From: an uncultured bacterium
Lineage (GTDB): Bacteria; Patescibacteriota; Patescibacteriia; UBA1558; GWA2-36-10
Assembly: GCA_937912185.1 (NCBI GenBank)
Contig: CALDOH010000156.1
Location: forward strand, 1 to 6,295
Direction of reading: 5' to 3'
Length of the DNA: 6,295 nucleotides
The position numbers and the translations under genes are program-made. Positions 1 through 3,738 of the stretch are shown here, one piece after another; position 1 is the first letter of the stretch; the number at the start of each line of letters is the position of its first letter. A model generated the notes under the pieces. The model saw nothing but the letters and a program-made list of their open reading frames with translations, was not told the origin of the DNA and did no database searches.

Positions 1-1957
1 ATTCTAAGGTATCTCCGACTTCAACAATTGGATCACCTTTGTATTCTATACCAGCCTCATTACCTTCGGCGACTTCAGATACATTTTCCTTGGCTGCTTG
101 TAAGTTGGTCATTTCACCAATAGTTTCTACTTCACCATTTTTCATGACTTTGATTTTGGCGTCTTTGTTTATTTTACCTTGAGTGACCTTACCACCAAAG
201 ATCATAGTATTTTTGGTAGATTTAAATATTGCCAAGACTTCCATCTTGCCCAAAAATTTGTGGACTACTTTTTTGGCTTTGATGTTGTTTAATATTTTTT
301 CTACCTCTTCTAGTAATTTATAAATAATATCAAAGTAAAGGACAGTAACGTGTTTTTCATCGGCTAGTGAGGTGATGTTTTTATTTTCCTTGATATGGAA
401 ACCAATGATTATAGCCTTGGTCGCTTCAGCGTTATGGATATCATCCTCAGTAATTTGACCGAGGCCTTTCTTCAAAACTCTAATTTGTGTGTCTGGCACA
501 TTAATTTTGGCTAGCGATTCTTCGATGGCTTCAGCTGAACCCAAAACGTCTGATTTTATTATTAGACTCAAGGTATTAATACCGGACTCTTCATCGCTAC
601 TATCATTGTGGCTATTGCTAGCGGTAACAGAAACTTTCTTCTTAGAGTTAGAGTTTTTTAATTTTTCTTTAAATTCTTTTTTATCAGTTATAACTTCAAG
701 TACTTCCCCAATAACAGGTAATTTTTTTAAACCAAGTATCTTGACAGGAGTAGCTGGAGTAGCTTGCTTGAGGTCTGCGCCGGTCCAATCTTGCATGATT
801 TTTATTTTGCCAGGTACATCGCCAACCATAAACATATCGCCAACTTCGAGGACGCCGGCTTGAACTAGTACAGTGGCTACTGGCCCAGCGCTTTTGTCTA
901 CATGAGACTCGATGATGGTACCAACAGCGGATCCCTGATTGTCAGATTTTAGGGCTTCCATATCAGCTACCAAAAGAATTGTGTCCAAGAGTTCGGGGAT
1001 GTTCTTTTTAAATTTAGCAGAAATTGGTTGGCAAATGATCTTGCCGCCCCATTCTTCTGGGAGGAGGTTTATTTCAGATAATTCCTGTTTTACTTTTTCT
1101 ATGTCTGCGTTTTCTTTGTCGATCTTATTGATAGCTACGACAAAGGGTAGCTTTTCTTTTTGAATAACAGAAATACTTTCTAGAGTTTGTGGTTGAAGGC
1201 CATCATCAGCGGCAACTACTAGGATCGCTACGTCGGCAATCTGACCACCGCGTGAACGCATGGCTTTGAAGGCCTCGTGGCCAGGAGTATCTAAGAAAGT
1301 AATTAAACGATCGCAAGTTATTACTTGATAAGCACCAATGTGTTGAGTAATGCCACCAGCTTCTTGGTCGACTACGTTGGTTTCTCGGATAGCGTCTAGT
1401 AATTTTGTTTTGCCATGATCAACATGACCCATAACCACTACTACTGGAGGTCGGGTACCTTCACTAGTTCTTTTGGATAGTAGTTTGTCTAGACGTTCTC
1501 TTTTGCTAGCCTCTTCTATGATTTCTTTGTCGGATCTGATAACTTTGAAACCAAGATCTTCGGCAATAATGGTGGCGGTGTCAAAGTCAACTCTTTCATT
1601 GAGTGAAACCATGATGCCATTTTTCATCAATTCACCCATCAGTCTGGCTACTGGTAGTTTCATCAATTCAGCCATATCTTTGACAACGATGTTGTCACCG
1701 ATAGAAACTTGTTTTAGATCATCAATCTTTTTTTTGTCAGCCTCAGGATCTTCTTTACCTCGTTCTTCCACCTTAGAGAGTCTCTCTTGTAGAGCTACTT
1801 TTTTACTTTGTTTTTTCCAAGCGGCAGTTATTTTTGGTACCAAGGCATCATCTACTTTAATGGCGCGGGCACCAATGTCAAAACCTAGCTCTGGTAGTTT
1901 TTCTAAGAGTTCTTGAGTTGTGGTCTTAAGTTGTCGAGCTAAGGCAGTAACATTCAT
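1..1957 (-). CDS. infB: Translation initiation factor IF-2 (3' end cut by window edge)
   Basis: GTPase that delivers initiator fMet-tRNA to the 30S subunit and promotes 50S joining in the cytoplasm. 652 codons are visible, ending in ...VEVGDTLE; by comparison with other IF-2 proteins only about 10-20 residues should be missing. Two short IF2_N-like helical modules lie at residues 1-40 and 88-140. The G domain follows: G1 GHVDHGKT (177-184), G2 region GGITQHIGAY (201-210), G3 DTPGH (223-227), G4 NKID (277-280) and G5 SAK (313-315). The later beta-barrel and C-terminal tRNA-binding domains include IIKSDVLGSAEAIEESL (about 466-482). The long charged N-terminal extension of E. coli IF-2 is absent. 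ATG at 1957 is the first start after an in-frame upstream TAA. No Shine-Dalgarno is visible; the start is preceded by TAACGGG. It is divergent from the DHH gene. Identification is secure. Confidence 0.97.
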   Translation of the reverse strand, partial: MNVTALARQLKTTTQELLEKLPELGFDIGARAIKVDDALVPKITAAWKKQSKKVALQERLSKVEERGKEDPEADKKKIDDLKQVSIGDNIVVKDMAELMKLPVARLMGELMKNGIMVSLNERVDFDTATIIAEDLGFKVIRSDKEIIEEASKRERLDKLLSKRTSEGTRPPVVVVMGHVDHGKTKLLDAIRETNVVDQEAGGITQHIGAYQVITCDRLITFLDTPGHEAFKAMRSRGGQIADVAILVVAADDGLQPQTLESISVIQKEKLPFVVAINKIDKENADIEKVKQELSEINLLPEEWGGKIICQPISAKFKKNIPELLDTILLVADMEALKSDNQGSAVGTIIESHVDKSAGPVATVLVQAGVLEVGDMFMVGDVPGKIKIMQDWTGADLKQATPATPVKILGLKKLPVIGEVLEVITDKKEFKEKLKNSNSKKKVSVTASNSHNDSSDEESGINTLSLIIKSDVLGSAEAIEESLAKINVPDTQIRVLKKGLGQITEDDIHNAEATKAIIIGFHIKENKNITSLADEKHVTVLYFDIIYKLLEEVEKILNNIKAKKVVHKFLGKMEVLAIFKSTKNTMIFGGKVTQGKINKDAKIKVMKNGEVETIGEMTNLQAAKENVSEVAEGNEAGIEYKGDPIVEVGDTLE

Positions 1958-2027
1958 CCCGTTAGAAATTAATTTTTAGCTTGTACTTCATCCCGTTATA
2001 CATAGGTGTTAGAATTTCTAACGGGAT
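1956..2027 (-). repeat. infB leader: 15-bp inverted repeat with a nested alternative arm
   Basis: ATCCCGTTAGAAATT (1956-1970) is the perfect reverse complement of 2013-2027. A third copy of the core, ATCCCGTTA (1990-1998), is complementary to 2019-2027. The arm at 2013-2027 can therefore pair either with 1990-1998 (20-nt loop) or with 1956-1970, but not both at once. The longer pairing covers the first two bases of the infB start codon. Either this is a leader switch acting on infB translation, or it is a cluster of a dispersed genomic repeat; the sequence alone does not decide. Confidence 0.6.
1962..1991 (-). other. Mini-ORF 2 in the infB leader (9 residues)
   Basis: ATG at 1991-1989 encodes MKYKLKINF and stops at TAA 1964-1962. 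CGGG (1961-1958) and the infB ATG (1957) follow. Its junction with infB has the same TAA-CGGG-ATG form as its junction with mini-ORF 1, and termination-reinitiation across 4 bases is mechanically plausible. It may also simply be a by-product of the repeated TAACGGGATGAA motif. Confidence 0.25.
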
Positions 2028-2031
2028 TCAT
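1996..2031 (-). other. Mini-ORF 1 in the infB leader (11 residues)
   Basis: ATG at 2031-2029 opens a frame encoding MNPVRNSNTYV, ending in TAA at 1998-1996. The stop is followed by CGGG and then immediately by the ATG of mini-ORF 2. No Shine-Dalgarno is evident. The case for translation rests only on the repeated stop-CGGG-start arrangement, so this is tentative. Confidence 0.22.
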
Positions 2032-2090
2032 AGGGCTATAAATAAATTAAATACACACTAGGTTAGTGTATTAGAATTAAATTCTTTGTA

Positions 2091-2119
2091 ACTCTACTAA
2101 ATTTTGCCAAAAAAGTCAA
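2091..2119 (-). promoter_or_regulatory. Promoter of infB
   Basis: Read on the minus strand, TTGACT (2119-2114) is separated by 17 bases from TAGAGT (2096-2091), a good sigma70-type pair. Transcription would start near 2085 and give a leader of about 127 nt, long for this compact region. The mini-ORFs and inverted repeats described separately lie inside that leader. Confidence 0.55.
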
Positions 2120-2152
2120 TATTTATAGGGTTTTTCTGTTTGGCTGTTTTCA

Positions 2153-2181
2153 TTGACAAATGACAGATATTGTTATACATT
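2153..2181 (+). promoter_or_regulatory. Promoter of the DHH-family gene
   Basis: A consensus -35 TTGACA (2153-2158) is followed after 17 bases by TACATT (2176-2181). An overlapping alternative -10, TATACA at 2174-2179, has a 15-base spacer. Transcription would start near 2188, leaving about 28 nt before the ATG. It is back to back with the infB promoter; the two -35 boxes are about 33 bases apart. Confidence 0.5.
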
Positions 2182-2215
2182 ATATAGTTAAATTAGAGAT
2201 AAATAGTAGTTATAA

Positions 2216-3328
2216 ATGGATTTACCATTAGAACAATTGAGTAAGCTAGTTAGCAATTCCAATCGGATTCTAATCACTGGTAGCGCTGGTCCGAACGTGG
2301 ACTTGATCAGTACTGCCGTTGCTTGGCAGCTTTTTTTGACTAAGCAAAAAAAGATCGTGGATGTTGCTTTTGTTGGAAATATATCTAAATTAAAGTTTCT
2401 ACCTTCATCTACAAAGATAAAGAATGATGTTGGTGAGTTGGGTAAATTTAAAATTATTTTGGATATCAAAAATACCAAAGTAAAACAGCTTAGCTATGAC
2501 ATAAGCGATGATCAGTTAGTGATAGATGTTGTGCCGGAAGAGGGTATTTTAAAAGCAGAGGATTTATCTACCAGCCAAGGAGACTATAAATATGATTTGG
2601 TGATTTGTCTGGGAGCCAATAGTTTTGATGCCTTGGGCAAAATCTTTTCTGACAACAGAAGTTTTTTTCATAAAGTTCCAGTTATAAATATTGATCGCTC
2701 AGTTTTGAATGAGAATTTTGCCCAGCTCAATGTAATTGAAAGTGGAGCTACTTCTTTGGCAGAGATTTCTTATCACGTTTTGAAAAAGTATATTGATAAA
2801 GATATTGCCACTTGTCTTTTGGCGGGTATGATTTCAGCTACCAATAGTTTTCAATCACCTCAAGTGTCACCTGGCACCTTGGAGCTAGCTAGTGAATTGA
2901 TTGTCAAAGGTGCTAGGCGAGAACAAATAGTAGAAGCTCTCTATCGCACCAAGGATATTGATACTCTTAGAAATTGGGGTAGGGTGTTGTCACGACTACG
3001 TAAGCACAAATATATTATTAGTTCTTATCTTCAGCACGAAGAGGCTGACAATTTGCCACAAGATTTTCAAGAGATGGTCAAAGATTTGATTTTATCTACA
3101 CCCAATGCGCAAGTAGCTATTATTTATTATCAAGCAGAATTTCATCAAACTGAAGCTTGGGTTTATACTATCTCTAATTTGAATGCCCTGGACTTGGTCA
3201 AAGATTTGTCAGGTGAAGGTCATCGTCGTTTTGCTAAAGTAAAATTGGATAAAGAGCTAGAAGCTGCTCGAGAGTTGATAAACAAGAGAATAGAAGATAA
3301 ATTAGAGGTCATAAACAGCGCTTCATAA
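2216..3328 (+). CDS. DHH/DHHA1-family (NrnA-like) protein, probably catalytically dead
   Basis: 370 residues, close to the usual length of NrnA-type nanoRNase/pAp phosphatases, which degrade short RNAs and dephosphorylate pAp with two metal ions. The layout matches: N-terminal DHH domain (about 10-220), linker, C-terminal DHHA1-like domain (about 275-365). The family stretch IATCLLAGMISATNSFQ (197-213) and the following TLELASELIVKGAR (221-234) are clear. The metal-binding motifs are altered: the usual HxNPDGD reads SAGPNVD (23-29, only the last Asp kept), the second-motif Asp is Gly133 or near it, DHH reads DRS (160-162), and the TDTGSF Asp is Ala208. The substrate-side GGGH motif survives as GEGH (333-336). 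It may therefore bind RNA or nucleotides without cleaving them; this is inference. TAA directly precedes the ATG, fixing the start. No Shine-Dalgarno is seen. The infB neighbourhood fits an nrnA descendant. Confidence 0.8.
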   Translation: MDLPLEQLSKLVSNSNRILITGSAGPNVDLISTAVAWQLFLTKQKKIVDVAFVGNISKLKFLPSSTKIKNDVGELGKFKIILDIKNTKVKQLSYDISDDQLVIDVVPEEGILKAEDLSTSQGDYKYDLVICLGANSFDALGKIFSDNRSFFHKVPVINIDRSVLNENFAQLNVIESGATSLAEISYHVLKKYIDKDIATCLLAGMISATNSFQSPQVSPGTLELASELIVKGARREQIVEALYRTKDIDTLRNWGRVLSRLRKHKYIISSYLQHEEADNLPQDFQEMVKDLILSTPNAQVAIIYYQAEFHQTEAWVYTISNLNALDLVKDLSGEGHRRFAKVKLDKELEAARELINKRIEDKLEVINSAS

Positions 3329-3331
3329 TGC

Positions 3332-3360
3332 TTCACAAAAAACTTAAGTTCGTCTATAAT
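3332..3360 (+). promoter_or_regulatory. Strong promoter for the tRNA-Ile locus
   Basis: TTCACA (3332-3337), 17 bases, TATAAT (3355-3360): 5/6 and 6/6 matches to sigma70 consensus. It begins 4 bases after the stop of the DHH gene. Transcription from about 3367 would run first through the broken tRNA copy (3394-3487) and then the intact tRNA, suggesting the promoter originally belonged to the upstream copy. Confidence 0.65.
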
Positions 3361-3405
3361 ACTTATGTTTAAAACATGGGTTTTTATACACTTCGTCCTG
3401 TAGCT

Positions 3406-3436
3406 TCCCGCGGAGCGGGACCCCGCCTTGCGGTGG
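3406..3436 (+). repeat. GC-rich double-hairpin insert in the tRNA copy
   Basis: A 31-nt insert, about 80% GC in an AT-rich region, made of two consecutive hairpins: TCCCGC-GGA-GCGGGA (3406-3420) and CCCCGC-CTT-GCGGTGG (3421-3436, one bulged T). It separates tRNA positions 12 and 13 of the broken copy. No target-site duplication is apparent. It resembles a small palindromic repeat of the REP or Rickettsia-palindrome sort; whether other copies exist in the genome cannot be seen here. Confidence 0.7.
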
Positions 3437-3446
3437 CAGCTGGTTA

Positions 3447-3467
3447 CCTGCCTGCCGGACAGGTAGG
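3447..3467 (+). repeat. 21-nt palindromic insert in the tRNA copy
   Basis: CCTGCCTG (3447-3454), loop CCGGA, CAGGTAGG (3460-3467): an 8-bp stem with one G-U pair. It lies exactly between tRNA positions 21 and 22 of the broken copy and has no sequence in common with the first insert, so two insertion events are likely. Confidence 0.7.
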
Positions 3468-3511
3468 GAGCACTACATATATAAAGTTTATTAAAATATA
3501 CATTGTTTTAT

Positions 3512-3588
3512 CGTCCTGTAGCTCAGCTGGTTAGAGCACCACTCTTATAAAGTGGGGGTCCTGGGTTCAAGTCCCAGCAGGACGACCA
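3512..3588 (+). tRNA. tRNA-Ile, anticodon UAU (decodes AUA)
   Basis: A complete 77-nt cloverleaf with encoded CCA. Acceptor CGTCCTG/CAGGACG (3512-3518 / 3578-3584); D arm GCTC/GAGC with loop AGCTGGTTA; anticodon arm CCACT/AGTGG with loop CTTATAA (3544-3550), so the anticodon is TAT at 3546-3548; T arm CTGGG/CCCAG with loop TTCAAGT; discriminator A73 at 3585. Several isoleucine identity features known from E. coli are present: C4-G69, U12-A23, A37, A38 and A73. Most bacteria read AUA with a CAU tRNA modified to lysidine by TilS; a UAU tRNA-Ile is uncommon. AUA codons are used in the neighbouring genes. The first pair is C1-G72. Confidence 0.95.
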
Positions 3589-3690
3589 CGTAAAATTGAG
3601 CATAGCTCAATCACGTGGCGCGGCCTTAGTAATTTTTTATTAGGCTTGCCACGTGAACCCGTCCCTATTTGGGACGGGTTTTTACGTGGT
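3585..3690 (+). repeat. 106-bp segment with 11-bp terminal inverted repeats at the tRNA 3' end
   Basis: ACCACGTAAAA (3585-3595) is the exact reverse complement of TTTTACGTGGT (3680-3690). The left repeat starts at the tRNA discriminator base and includes its CCA. Inside are three hairpins: 3595-3601/3605-3611 (ATTGAGC/GCTCAAT), 3623-3632/3637-3645 (GCCT...AGGC with T loop) and the terminator. Internal CACGTGGC (3612-3619) and GCCACGTG (3648-3655) are also complementary. It could be a MITE-like element inserted at the tRNA end or a structured 3' trailer. No flanking duplication was found. Confidence 0.6.
3656..3683 (+). terminator. Rho-independent terminator of the tRNA-Ile transcript
   Basis: AACCCGTCCC (3656-3665), loop TATTT, GGGACGGGTT (3671-3680), a perfect 10-bp stem whose end merges into a run of five T (3679-3683). 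An outer CCACGT/ACGTGG pair (3649-3654 / 3684-3689) can extend it. It is oriented for plus-strand transcription and separates the tRNA unit from the membrane-protein gene. Confidence 0.85.
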
Positions 3691-3723
3691 TGCTAATTTT
3701 CTCTAATTCTGATTTAATATTAC

Positions 3724-3729
3724 TATAAT
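3724..3729 (+). promoter_or_regulatory. -10 box of the membrane-protein gene (leaderless start)
   Basis: A perfect TATAAT ends 9 bases before the ATG at 3739, so transcription should begin at about 3736 and the mRNA would carry almost no 5' leader. No convincing -35 lies 16-18 bases upstream and there is no Shine-Dalgarno. Upstream in-frame TAA (3715-3717) and the lack of another start codon leave ATG 3739 as the only candidate. Confidence 0.5.
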
Positions 3730-3738
3730 TTATTTTCT

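Larger units (their letters stand above)
3394..3487 (+). pseudogene. Broken tRNA-Ile copy (5' half) split by two palindromic inserts
   Basis: Three blocks match the downstream tRNA-Ile in order. Block 1 is CGTCCTGTAGCT (3394-3405), equal to tRNA bases 1-12. Block 2 is CAGCTGGTTA (3437-3446), equal to bases 13-21. Block 3 starts with GAGCAC (3468-3473) and continues with a few mismatches to TATAAAGT (3480-3487), keeping the TAT anticodon positions. Homology ends in the 3' side of the anticodon stem; the T arm and acceptor 3' strand are missing. Between the blocks lie 31-nt and 21-nt GC-rich palindromic inserts, both hitting the D arm. U33 is replaced by A and the anticodon stem no longer pairs, so it cannot make a tRNA. 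Confidence 0.85.

Noticed and set aside
489..1916. Plus-strand open frames at 489-863, 939-1163 and 1473-1916
   Set aside because: They lie opposite conserved infB codons, have Ser/Leu-rich antisense composition and no promoter or ribosome binding site.
2050..2072. Hairpin AATACAC/GTGTATT as an operator or terminator
   Set aside because: A short AT-rich stem in an AT-rich leader, without a T-run on either strand placed for termination; likely chance.
2188..2478. Minus-strand open frame overlapping the start of the DHH gene
   Set aside because: Antisense to a recognisable coding region and covers its promoter-proximal region; no homology or start signals.
3328..3372. 14-codon ORF overlapping the DHH stop codon (TAATG)
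   Set aside because: It contains the whole -35/-10 promoter at 3332-3360 and has no recognisable product; the overlap looks accidental.
3365..3385. Terminator for the DHH gene (ATGTT/AACAT stem, GGG, five T)
   Set aside because: The stem is only 5-6 A/T pairs with a minimal loop and lies right where the tRNA promoter would start transcription.
3394..3588. A single tRNA with introns
   Set aside because: The upstream copy lacks the T arm and acceptor 3' strand, and the downstream copy is a complete tRNA; the inserts lie in the D arm, not the anticodon loop, and are too short for self-splicing introns.
3585..3690. T-box riboswitch, because TGG-containing arms could pair with a CCA end
   Set aside because: No specifier stem, no T-box consensus in the antiterminator, and the segment follows a tRNA rather than leading an amino-acid gene.
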